Of a DNA stretch of 5,717 nucleotides, positions 1 through 5,293 are shown one piece after another (within the stretch, counting starts at the first letter, position 1; each line of letters begins with the position of its first letter). This DNA is from Candidatus Omnitrophota bacterium (GTDB taxonomy: Bacteria; Omnitrophota; Gorgyraeia; 2-02-FULL-51-18): positions 1-5,717 of the forward strand of contig JAHFFM010000130.1 of NCBI GenBank assembly GCA_023247935.1. The letters run 5' to 3'. The translations under genes and the position numbers were made by a program. The notes beneath the pieces are model-generated. The model was not told the DNA's origin and ran no database searches. It was given only the letters and a program-made list of their open reading frames with translations.

Positions 1-621
1 CTGGCAACGGCTGCCATTGGTTTTATGAAAAGCCATAAAAACGCGCATTTTCTTGTGGCTGGAAAAGGGCCTTCAGAGAATATTATCAGGAAATTATTCA
101 CGGAAGCAGGAATTGAAAACCGCTTGCATCTCCTCGGAGTTGTTCAGGGGAAGTCTTTGGCGGATTGTTATCACACCATGGATGTTTTTGTTTTCGCATC
201 TAAAAGTGAAACACAGGGAATGGTGCTTTGTGAAGCTATGGCAGCAGGAGTTCCGGTCATTGCGATTGACGCTCCCGGAGTCAGAGAAGTTGTTAAAGAT
301 GAAAAAAATGGGCGGTTACTTGCACGTGAGAACAGCGCCGAATTTTACTCTGCTTTATCATGGTGCCTTGACCGTAATAAGCGGGAGTGGGAGAGGTTGC
401 GGGAAGGCGCCAGGGAAACAGCTCAAGTTTTTTCTGTGGAAAATTGTACCCGCGATGCTCTGCAAGTTTATGAAAAAGCAGCGGTTGGCAATCTTTTGCC
501 CACGACTCGAGAACAAAGTGAATGGCGCCGTATGATGCGCCGCCTAAATATCGAATGGAAAATCGTGGCCAATGTCGGCCGGGCTACGGGGTTGGCATTA
601 AGCGAAATTATTACGAGCTGA
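1..621 (+). CDS. Glycosyltransferase family 4, C-terminal part (5' end outside window)
   Basis: The frame is open from base 1, so this is the last 206 residues of a longer protein; the ATG at 25 is probably internal. What is seen is the nucleotide-sugar-binding Rossmann half of a GT-B enzyme. A strand-plus-glycine segment FLVAGKGP is followed by LHLLGVV, the DVFVFAS strand, and the GT4 E-x7-E signature (SETQGMVLCEAMAAGVPV, the two Glu codons at 208 and 232). DAPGVREVV and the NGRL turn come next. In this family the E-x7-E region contacts the sugar-nucleotide donor. Retaining transfer of a sugar to a lipid, polysaccharide or glycan is expected, but the acceptor cannot be read from this half. 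The last ~50 residues are basic and amphipathic (RRMMRRLNIEWK), which may help the enzyme sit on the inner membrane; this is inference. The next gene starts 75 bases downstream on the same strand, so co-transcription and a shared envelope-lipid role are plausible. The family is clear; the specific substrate is unknown. Confidence 0.9.
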   Translation: MATAAIGFMKSHKNAHFLVAGKGPSENIIRKLFTEAGIENRLHLLGVVQGKSLADCYHTMDVFVFASKSETQGMVLCEAMAAGVPVIAIDAPGVREVVKDEKNGRLLARENSAEFYSALSWCLDRNKREWERLREGARETAQVFSVENCTRDALQVYEKAAVGNLLPTTREQSEWRRMMRRLNIEWKIVANVGRATGLALSEIITS

Positions 622-696
622 TATTTGTCCCGATGTGCAAGTATCGGTCGTAAGGTTCTTGGTGTGCGCCTAAGGGAAGGGGGATAGGAGAAGAGT

Positions 697-3117
697 ATGA
701 TTGCCAAGATAAATGCAATCGCGCAAAAACTCCGCTGGGCGCTGGATCCAAGCTGCTGGATGATCCGGTTGCTCGGCCTATCCAGGTTTGAAGAAATCCA
801 GAAACAGCCGGGGATCATTCTGATTCAAATTGACGGATTATCTTATGATCATTTTCATCACGCCCTTAAGCGGGGTTATCTCTCTTTTATAAAGCAACTA
901 AGAAAAAACGAGGGCTATCGGGATTGGCATCATTATTCCGGCTTACCCTCTTCTACCCCGGCCATTCAAGCAGAACTTTTTTATGGCGTAAAGCAAGTCG
1001 TGCCCGCTTTTAAATTCCGGGATCATGAAAGTGGGGAGATTTTTACATTTTATGAATTCCATACGGCATGCGCGACTGAAGAGAGGCTCGGTAAGGTAGG
1101 CGCAGGGCTGCTTACCGGAGGAAGTTCTTACTGCAATATTTTTTCGGGTGGCGCAAAAGAAAATACCCATTTTTGTGTGGCGTCGAGCGGCTGGAATGCT
1201 TTCTTCAAAGCGCTAAATCCGTATTCTTTGATCGTCCTTTTCATTTTTAATCTTACCAGCATTTTTAGAACAATTTATTATTGGGTCATTGAATTTATAT
1301 TAGCTGCTTTTGATTCTATCCGGGGAACCATGATGGGTTATGGCCTCCGGGAGGAATTCCTGTTTATTTTATCGCGGTTAATCGTGACCGTCGGTTTAAG
1401 AGAGCTGGCGGCTTTGGGCGTTAAATTAGATATTGCCCGGGGGCTTCCGATTATCCACGCTAACTTTTTTGGCTATGATGACCAAGCCCATCGCCGCGGC
1501 CCGTCATCGCGATTCGCCTATTGGTCACTTCCGGGGATTGATGGGTGCATCAAACGTATCTGGATCGCGGCGCAAAATTCCATGACTCGCGAGTATACAG
1601 TATGGATTTATTCCGATCATGGGCAGGAAGAGGTGGTTCCCTACGCTGTTGAAAACGGCAGGAAAATTGAAGATGCCGTCGCCGATATTTTTCATGGGTT
1701 CTTTCCGGAGGAAGAATTTCTGGTGCAGGATGAATCAAAGGGGAAAAAGCATGTGGGGTGCCGCGAGGTAAAGTCTTTTTTTGAAAAAGCTCAAATTTCA
1801 ACAGTCCGGGCGCAATGTTCTAATCAGAAAATAATTGTGACGGCTCAGGGGCCGCTTGGATTTATTTATCCCCATAGGACTCTAGATGAAATGGAACAGG
1901 AGAAGATAGCCCGCGCCCTGGTTGGGCAAGCCCGCGTTCCTCTTGTCATCACTCGAACGAATGAAAACAAAATACATGCCTTTACGCAGGAAGGGAAATT
2001 TGTACTGCCGGAAGAAGCCGGGCGGGTTCTGGGAGAGAAGCACCCGTATCTGGAGGCGGTGGGGGAAGAGCTCAAAAGCCTTGGACATCATCAAGATGCC
2101 GGCGCATTCATCCTATCGGGGTGGAAGAAAAATCAGACGTCGGTCAGTTTCCCGATGGAATATGGTTCCCATGCGGGACCGGGGCCTCAAGAGACGGACG
2201 GCTTTTGCCTTCTGCCCGCCGATATTCGTGTTCCAATGTCGGGGCAGACCTATGTCCGGCCGCTTGGCTTGCGGGAAGCCGCCATTGATTTTTTGGCGGC
2301 AAAGGAAATTATATTTTACGGCCGCAATTCCCAACGGATTTTACGACACACTTTGCGTATCATGACCTATAACGTCCATAGTTGCATCGGCATGGATGGA
2401 AAACTTTCGCCGGAGAGAATTGCGCGGGTGATCGCGCGCCACGATCCTGATGTGGTCGCACTGCAGGAGTTGGATGTGGGAAGATTAAGAACAAAAGGCG
2501 AAGATCAAGCCCAGGCAATCGCGAAACTTCTGGATATGAATCATCATTTTCATCCTGTGCGCATGATTGAAGATGAAATGTATGGCAATGCGATCCTTAG
2601 CCGCTATCCCATGGAAATCATCCGTGCGGCGGCTTTACCTCGTTTGTGGAGTCATTCCTATTTCGAGCCGCGCGGCGCATTGCGGGTAGAAATTAAATAT
2701 GAGGATCTGCCCGTTCAGCTCATCAATACCCATTTAAGTTTCTGGGCGCCGGAACAGAGAAAGCAGGCTGAAGCCCTTTGCGGCCCTGAATGGTTAGGAG
2801 CTAAGGATTACGATGGACCGCTTATCCTTTGCGGTGATTTCAATGCCATGCCTCAATCGTCAGCTTGCCGGTCAATCCGTCAAAGGCTGGAAGATGCCCA
2901 ATTGAAAATCGATAAACATAAACCCCTCAACACTTGGTCTGGTCATTTCCCTATGGGCCGGATCGATCACATCTTTGTGAGTTCGGGCATTGAAATCCTT
3001 AAGGTTGAGGTTCCGTCTACCCGTCTCGAGAAACTCGCCTCGGACCATTTGCCTCTTATTACTGAAATAAGGATTTCCAGTGCCGGCGCTCTCAAAATTC
3101 CCATTTTTCTCCAATAA
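697..3117 (+). CDS. Fused alkaline-phosphatase-superfamily phosphodiesterase and EEP-family hydrolase
   Basis: An 806-residue protein with two catalytic modules. The ATG at 697 is preceded by AGGAG at 686-690, six bases away. Residues ~38-540 form an alkaline-phosphatase-superfamily (type I phosphodiesterase / nucleotide pyrophosphatase-like) domain. It shows IQIDGLSYD (metal Asp46), GLPSSTPA (probable nucleophile Thr87), FGYDDQAHRRGP (Asp261 or Asp262, His265), YSDHGQE (Asp307, His308) and GSHAGPG (His492). A hydrophobic stretch at ~177-205 suggests a membrane hairpin or anchor between the nucleophile and the second metal motif. Residues ~551-792 form an endonuclease/exonuclease/phosphatase domain: TYNVHS (Asn559), VVALQELD (Glu591), INTHLSFW (His679), CGDFNAMP (Asp714, Asn716), RIDHIF (Asp757) and SDHLPL (Asp783, His784). 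The second domain resembles YbhP-like hydrolases found near phospholipid genes. Both modules therefore look active and metal-dependent. Substrates are not determined; hydrolysis of phosphodiester and phosphomonoester bonds in lipid head groups would fit the glycosyltransferase next door. The frame is continuous across the junction and no internal ribosome binding site is seen before Met556. Confidence 0.88.
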   Translation: MIAKINAIAQKLRWALDPSCWMIRLLGLSRFEEIQKQPGIILIQIDGLSYDHFHHALKRGYLSFIKQLRKNEGYRDWHHYSGLPSSTPAIQAELFYGVKQVVPAFKFRDHESGEIFTFYEFHTACATEERLGKVGAGLLTGGSSYCNIFSGGAKENTHFCVASSGWNAFFKALNPYSLIVLFIFNLTSIFRTIYYWVIEFILAAFDSIRGTMMGYGLREEFLFILSRLIVTVGLRELAALGVKLDIARGLPIIHANFFGYDDQAHRRGPSSRFAYWSLPGIDGCIKRIWIAAQNSMTREYTVWIYSDHGQEEVVPYAVENGRKIEDAVADIFHGFFPEEEFLVQDESKGKKHVGCREVKSFFEKAQISTVRAQCSNQKIIVTAQGPLGFIYPHRTLDEMEQEKIARALVGQARVPLVITRTNENKIHAFTQEGKFVLPEEAGRVLGEKHPYLEAVGEELKSLGHHQDAGAFILSGWKKNQTSVSFPMEYGSHAGPGPQETDGFCLLPADIRVPMSGQTYVRPLGLREAAIDFLAAKEIIFYGRNSQRILRHTLRIMTYNVHSCIGMDGKLSPERIARVIARHDPDVVALQELDVGRLRTKGEDQAQAIAKLLDMNHHFHPVRMIEDEMYGNAILSRYPMEIIRAAALPRLWSHSYFEPRGALRVEIKYEDLPVQLINTHLSFWAPEQRKQAEALCGPEWLGAKDYDGPLILCGDFNAMPQSSACRSIRQRLEDAQLKIDKHKPLNTWSGHFPMGRIDHIFVSSGIEILKVEVPSTRLEKLASDHLPLITEIRISSAGALKIPIFLQ

Positions 3118-3168
3118 TGCTGGCCGTATAATAAGCGTATCTTACAGAAAAATCGAAAGACCCCGGAT

Positions 3169-3184
3169 TGTGACAACCATCACA
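3169..3184. promoter_or_regulatory. CRP/FNR-superfamily-like operator palindrome
   Basis: The sequence reads TGTGACAACCATCACA, a perfect TGTGA-N6-TCACA inverted repeat. These are the half-sites known for CRP and several relatives in the CRP/FNR superfamily. It lies 56 bases before the deacylase start in a 122-base intergenic region. Its centre (3176.5) is about 35 bases upstream of the first base of the -10-like TATAGT at 3211, so a bound regulator would sit at or just above the -35 region and could activate or repress. No good -35 hexamer is visible at the matching distance, which is usual for activator-dependent promoters. The regulator itself is not in the window. Confidence 0.55.
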
Positions 3185-3210
3185 TTTCTTTTTGCGCTCT
3201 CTATGTAGTC

Positions 3211-3216
3211 TATAGT
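3211..3216 (+). promoter_or_regulatory. Putative -10 element of the deacylase promoter
   Basis: TATAGT matches five of six bases of the sigma-70 -10 consensus and sits 23 bases before the start codon at 3240. Transcription would begin near 3223, just before the strong ribosome binding site AGAGGAGGTG at 3226-3235, so the 5' leader would be very short. The expected -35 position (about 3188-3193) is T-rich but does not match TTGACA, hence the modest confidence. Confidence 0.35.
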
Positions 3217-3239
3217 CAAGACAACAGAGGAGGTGCAAA

Positions 3240-3722
3240 ATGATCCCACGCAAAATAGCGAAATTCCTCAAGAGGCATAAGGTCTATTATCAGATTCAAG
3301 CTCATCCAGAAACATATTCTGCGTGTGCTACGGCAGAGGCGGAGCACACTCCTGGTGGAAAACTGGTCAAAGCAGTGATGGTTAAAGCCGATGGTAAAGA
3401 TGTTATGGCAGTGCTTCCGTCGAACCGGACGGTGGATCTATTCAAATTAAGTACAGTTCTGAAGACTAATGACGTTAGAATCGCAACGGAACAGGAATTT
3501 AAAGACCTGTTTCCCGATTGCGAAGTCGGGGCCATGCCGCCTTTTGGCCATATTTACGGCGTTCCTTCCTACGCGGACGAGAGTCTTTGGGATGAAGATG
3601 AGCTTTTTTTTAATGCGGGAAACCACAAAGAGACGGTAAGTATTTCGACACCCGCATATTTCCATGTGGCAAAAGCCGTAAAAGGGGATTTTTCAGTGCT
3701 TGGGAAAAAAATAGCAGCCTAA
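3240..3722 (+). CDS. YbaK/EbsC-family aminoacyl-tRNA deacylase-like protein
   Basis: This 160-residue protein is the usual length for a free-standing YbaK/ProX-type domain. Family members hydrolyse mischarged aminoacyl-tRNA (for example Cys- or Ala-tRNAPro) in the cytoplasm; the specificity here cannot be read. Visible hallmarks are the N-terminal AHPETYSACATAEAEHTPG segment, KLVKAVMVKADGK with the conserved Lys (Lys41 or Lys44), VLPSNRTVDLFKL, the substrate-pocket loop VGAMPPFG (residues 96-103) and FNAGNHKETVSI (124-135), where the family has its Gly-x-His/Arg motif. The start ATG has an excellent ribosome binding site (AGAGGAGGTG at 3226-3235). It is the first gene after the palindrome-bearing intergenic region and probably heads an operon with the winged-helix and two-helix membrane genes, at gaps of 31 and 24 bases. 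The GAMPPFG subtype is common in environmental bacteria as a stand-alone protein of unproven substrate and may serve stress physiology rather than proline editing. Confidence 0.88.
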   Translation: MIPRKIAKFLKRHKVYYQIQAHPETYSACATAEAEHTPGGKLVKAVMVKADGKDVMAVLPSNRTVDLFKLSTVLKTNDVRIATEQEFKDLFPDCEVGAMPPFGHIYGVPSYADESLWDEDELFFNAGNHKETVSISTPAYFHVAKAVKGDFSVLGKKIAA

Positions 3723-3753
3723 TAAAGAACCGCAAATCGAAAGGAGATGCACC

Positions 3754-3981
3754 ATGCAAGAACAATACAATGCTATCGGAGAAACAGCAGGAAAAATCTA
3801 TCAAATGCTTGAGAAGAAGGGCAGCTTAACTGTTGAGGCTCTGCAAAAAGAAGTCCAAGTTGCAGACGCGGCTCTTGTGAATCAAACATTAGGCTGGCTT
3901 GCCCGTGAAGACAAGGTTGATTTTAAGAAAAGCGGAAAGAATCAGGTTGTTTCCCTTCTCGGTGCTGCACAACCGGCTTGA
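3754..3981 (+). CDS. Small winged helix-turn-helix protein (DUF2582-like)
   Basis: A 75-residue basic protein with no Cys or His. It starts at an ATG seven bases after AAAGGAG (3740-3746). The pattern IGETAGKIYQMLEKKG (residues 7-22), then SLTVEALQKEV, then LVNQTLGWLAREDKVDFKK, is the small winged-helix fold of DUF2582 (PF10771 as I recall it). The 'GWLAREDK' recognition-helix-to-wing segment is the family hallmark. Residues ~7-21 form helix 1, ~24-34 helix 2, ~38-52 the recognition helix, and ~53-68 a beta wing. DNA binding is expected from the fold, but I know of no firmly established role for this family, and a protein- or RNA-binding role is also possible. It lies 31 bases after the deacylase gene and 24 bases before a membrane-protein gene, so it is probably co-transcribed with both. 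It lacks a metal-sensing Cys/His site, so it is unlikely to be the copper sensor for the downstream genes. Confidence 0.82.
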   Translation: MQEQYNAIGETAGKIYQMLEKKGSLTVEALQKEVQVADAALVNQTLGWLAREDKVDFKKSGKNQVVSLLGAAQPA

Positions 3982-4005
3982 AGTAAGAAAGGAGGTCAGA
4001 ATTTT

Positions 4006-4245
4006 ATGAAAAATGAAAAAGCGAAATTTTGTCCCGCAATGTGGCTTTCGGGATTTTTCGGACTAGGCGCCGTGATCCATCTGGTGCGATCTGTTTTTGG
4101 ATTCGGTCTTGTAGTTGCAGGCAGGGACATTCCGGTCGGCACAAGCGTTGTGCTCGCCCTGGTTTTAGGATTGCTTTCCGTGGGGCTGTTTGTCGTGAGC
4201 CTGAAAAGGCCCTGCGATCAAAAGAAGACTTGTTGCGAACATTAA
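4006..4245 (+). CDS. Small two-helix membrane protein with Cys-rich C-terminal tail, function unknown
   Basis: A 79-residue protein of no family I recognise. The start is well supported by AAAGGAGGT at 3988-3996, nine bases before ATG. Two hydrophobic segments are visible, at residues ~12-37 (interrupted by His25 and Arg28) and ~46-66, joined by a short loop AGRDIPVG. The C-terminus is RPCDQKKTCCEH, giving Cys70, Cys76, Cys77 and His79; Cys9 lies just before the first helix. With both termini on the same side of the membrane, the four Cys and the His could form a soft-metal site. That would fit the DUF2933 and copper-ATPase genes that follow, but the metal idea is inference only. It follows the winged-helix gene by 24 bases and is followed directly by a GC-rich hairpin, so it is probably the last gene of the first transcription unit. 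A longer overlapping frame at 4029-4313 is rejected: it lacks a ribosome binding site and membrane pattern. Confidence 0.75.
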   Translation: MKNEKAKFCPAMWLSGFFGLGAVIHLVRSVFGFGLVVAGRDIPVGTSVVLALVLGLLSVGLFVVSLKRPCDQKKTCCEH

Positions 4246-4250
4246 GGATG

Positions 4251-4301
4251 AAGAGCCCGGGCTGGAGTTCGTCAGCGCTCGGGCTCTTGGGGCACAATTT
4301 T
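4251..4301 (+). terminator. GC-rich hairpin with weak T-tract; possible terminator or mRNA-processing element
   Basis: AAGAGCCCG at 4251-4259 pairs exactly with CGGGCTCTT at 4280-4288, and the stem can extend three more pairs (one G-T) to 4262/4277, leaving a 14-base loop. It begins six bases after the stop codon of the two-helix protein gene. The only T-run (TTTT, 4298-4301) starts ten bases after the stem, further away than in a standard intrinsic terminator. Partial termination, or 3'-end stabilisation between two modules of one transcript, is as likely as full termination. Confidence 0.5.
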
Positions 4302-4318
4302 AATGTTCTGTGAAAGTT

Positions 4319-4325
4319 AAAGGAG
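4319..4325 (+). promoter_or_regulatory. Ribosome binding site deciding the DUF2933 start
   Basis: AAAGGAG lies eight bases before the ATG at 4334. The same frame is open from a GTG at 4310, but that codon has no ribosome binding site and lies only nine bases after the hairpin's T-run, so the ATG is preferred. Confidence 0.75.
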
Positions 4326-4333
4326 AGAACGGC

Positions 4334-4537
4334 ATGGAAAACATGAAACATTGTCACGCTAAGAAACTAAGCTGGATTGCATATGCAATTGGCGCTGTCG
4401 GAGTCGGCTATTTTCTCTGGGTCCATCAAGCGCACGTTCTTCAATATGTTCCTTATTTGTTTTTGCTGCTATGTCCGTTAATGCATCTTTTTGGCGGTCA
4501 TGGGGAACATGGAAGGCACGAACATGAAAAGGGGTGA
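4334..4537 (+). CDS. DUF2933-family small membrane protein with His-rich tail
   Basis: A 67-residue protein. Two hydrophobic segments (residues ~13-30 and ~38-53) are followed by a charged His-rich tail (GGHGEHGRHEHEKG). The second helix carries LLLCPLMHLFGGHG (Cys47, Met50, His51), which is the recognisable core of the DUF2933 family. That family is of unknown biochemical function and is often found beside copper or other heavy-metal resistance genes. Seven of the residues from 47 on are Cys, Met or His, consistent with a soft-metal or copper site at the membrane face; this is inference from composition. The N-terminus MENMKHCHAKK adds two His and a Cys. The gene ends three bases before the next start, a spacing typical of translational coupling, so it is very likely co-expressed with the methyltransferase-like gene. 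Confidence 0.82.
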   Translation: MENMKHCHAKKLSWIAYAIGAVGVGYFLWVHQAHVLQYVPYLFLLLCPLMHLFGGHGEHGRHEHEKG

Positions 4538-4540
4538 GTC

Positions 4541-5188
4541 ATGGACACGCATCCGGTTGAATATGCCTACGGATTGTGGGGGTTAGTAGCTATCAATGTC
4601 GGGTTGTTTGCCGGATTTCTGCTTTCCTTTGCCAAGCCTTCGACGAAGATTGAATGGAGAAATTTTGGGTTTTTTACTTCATTTGTAATTGCGCTTTTTG
4701 TCGAAATGTACGGCTTCCCTTTAACGATTTATCTTTTAACGTCATGGCTGGGGAATCAATATCCAGCCGCGAATCCTTTTTCGCATGAGAGCGGGCATTT
4801 ACTCGGCCTGTTTTTTGGGATTCAAACCGGACATGGAACCGTCTTTCATTTATTGAGCAATCTTTTGATTTTTGGCGGTGCCATCATCATTGTTCAAGGA
4901 TGGAATGCAATTCACAAAGGGGGCAGTAGTTTGGTTGCAAGCGGCCCGTACCAATATGTGCGGCATCCACAATACATCGGATTTATTGCCATTATCACAG
5001 GCTTTCTCATTCAGTGGCCTACGGTGATAACCCTTTTAATGGCCCCAGTTTTGATTGTAAGATATATTTTGTTAGCCAAAAAGGAAGAGGGTTTCATGCT
5101 GAAGCAGTTTCCGCGGGAATACCGCGTTTACATGGAAAAAGTCCCGGCGTGGTTTCCGAAGTTTTCTTTAACCAAGGTTGAAAAGTAA
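4541..5188 (+). CDS. Isoprenylcysteine carboxyl methyltransferase-like (ICMT/PEMT-type) membrane protein
   Basis: A 215-residue integral membrane protein with about five hydrophobic segments (~11-31, ~43-68, ~87-95, ~101-121, and ~143-178, which may be a hairpin). The C-terminal signature is strong: GPYQYVRHPQYIGF (residues 135-148) and EEGFMLKQFPREYRVYMEKVP (182-202), the S-adenosylmethionine-binding RHPxY...EE...EY pattern of ICMT and phospholipid N-methyltransferases. Family members methylate lipid or protein carboxyl, sulfur or amine groups at the membrane; bacterial members such as this mostly have unknown substrates because bacteria generally do not prenylate CaaX proteins. The middle loop SHESGHLLGL...TGHGTVFH (81-103) adds several His. 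The start has AAAAGGGGTGA at 4527-4537 overlapping the stop of the DUF2933 gene. It lies between a DUF2933 gene and a copper-type ATPase, so a role tied to metal stress is likely but unproven. The TAA stop is followed in frame by a His-rich stretch described separately. Confidence 0.85.
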   Translation: MDTHPVEYAYGLWGLVAINVGLFAGFLLSFAKPSTKIEWRNFGFFTSFVIALFVEMYGFPLTIYLLTSWLGNQYPAANPFSHESGHLLGLFFGIQTGHGTVFHLLSNLLIFGGAIIIVQGWNAIHKGGSSLVASGPYQYVRHPQYIGFIAIITGFLIQWPTVITLLMAPVLIVRYILLAKKEEGFMLKQFPREYRVYMEKVPAWFPKFSLTKVEK

Positions 5189-5293
5189 CAAAACGAATCA
5201 TTTGAACAGGAGAAGCATGGTGAAGATTCGGGCGATGTCGCAGCCGCCTCCGAGGATCACCAAAAGCATCATTGAAAATTTGGAAGAGTGAAA
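5189..5293 (+). other. Spacer with possible 24-codon leader ORF (5217-5291)
   Basis: This 105-base spacer separates the methyltransferase-like and ATPase genes. Two readings are possible. First, AGGAG at 5208-5212 lies four bases before an ATG at 5217 that opens a 24-codon frame (begins MVKIRAMSQPPP, ends ENLEE). Its TGA (5289-5291) is two bases before the ATPase ATG, the layout of a translationally coupled leader peptide. Second, the frame shared with the methyltransferase and the ATPase reads, after the TAA, 28 residues rich in Glu, Asp and His ending EDHQKHH before TGA at 5273. That frame has no start codon, so it could only be expressed by readthrough, or it may be the remnant of a longer tail. 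I cannot choose between these, and the spacer may be non-coding. No terminator is seen. Confidence 0.3.

Noticed and set aside
630..647. Small hairpin CCGAT/ATCGG after the glycosyltransferase stop
   Set aside because: Only five base pairs with an eight-base loop and no T-tract; too weak to call a terminator.
468..818. 116-codon minus-strand open frame
   Set aside because: It overlaps the end of the glycosyltransferase gene and the start of the 806-residue gene, both strongly supported, and has no recognisable domain.
1922..2365. 147-codon plus-strand frame
   Set aside because: It lies wholly inside the 806-residue gene in another frame, has no ribosome binding site, and its sequence is rich in Arg and Trp as expected of a shadow frame.
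2362..3117. Separate EEP-domain gene starting at the internal ATG
   Set aside because: The upstream frame is continuous and no Shine-Dalgarno sequence precedes this ATG, so a single fused protein is the better reading.
3127..3132. Perfect TATAAT as a promoter -10
   Set aside because: No TTGACA-like element or extended TG motif lies at a suitable distance upstream, and transcripts from it would leave a ~100-base leader; it may be chance in an AT-rich spacer.
4029..4313. 94-codon plus-strand frame overlapping the two-helix protein gene
   Set aside because: It needs a TTG start without a ribosome binding site and runs through the hairpin; the 4006-4245 frame has a strong site and a clear membrane pattern.
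4004..4357. 117-codon minus-strand open frame
   Set aside because: It is antisense to the two-helix membrane gene, the hairpin and the DUF2933 start, with no recognisable domain and no supporting start signal.
3979..5275. Possible use of TGA as a sense codon, suggested by the in-frame TGA at 5273
   Set aside because: TGA ends the winged-helix and DUF2933 genes at family-appropriate lengths next to new ribosome binding sites, so the standard code holds.
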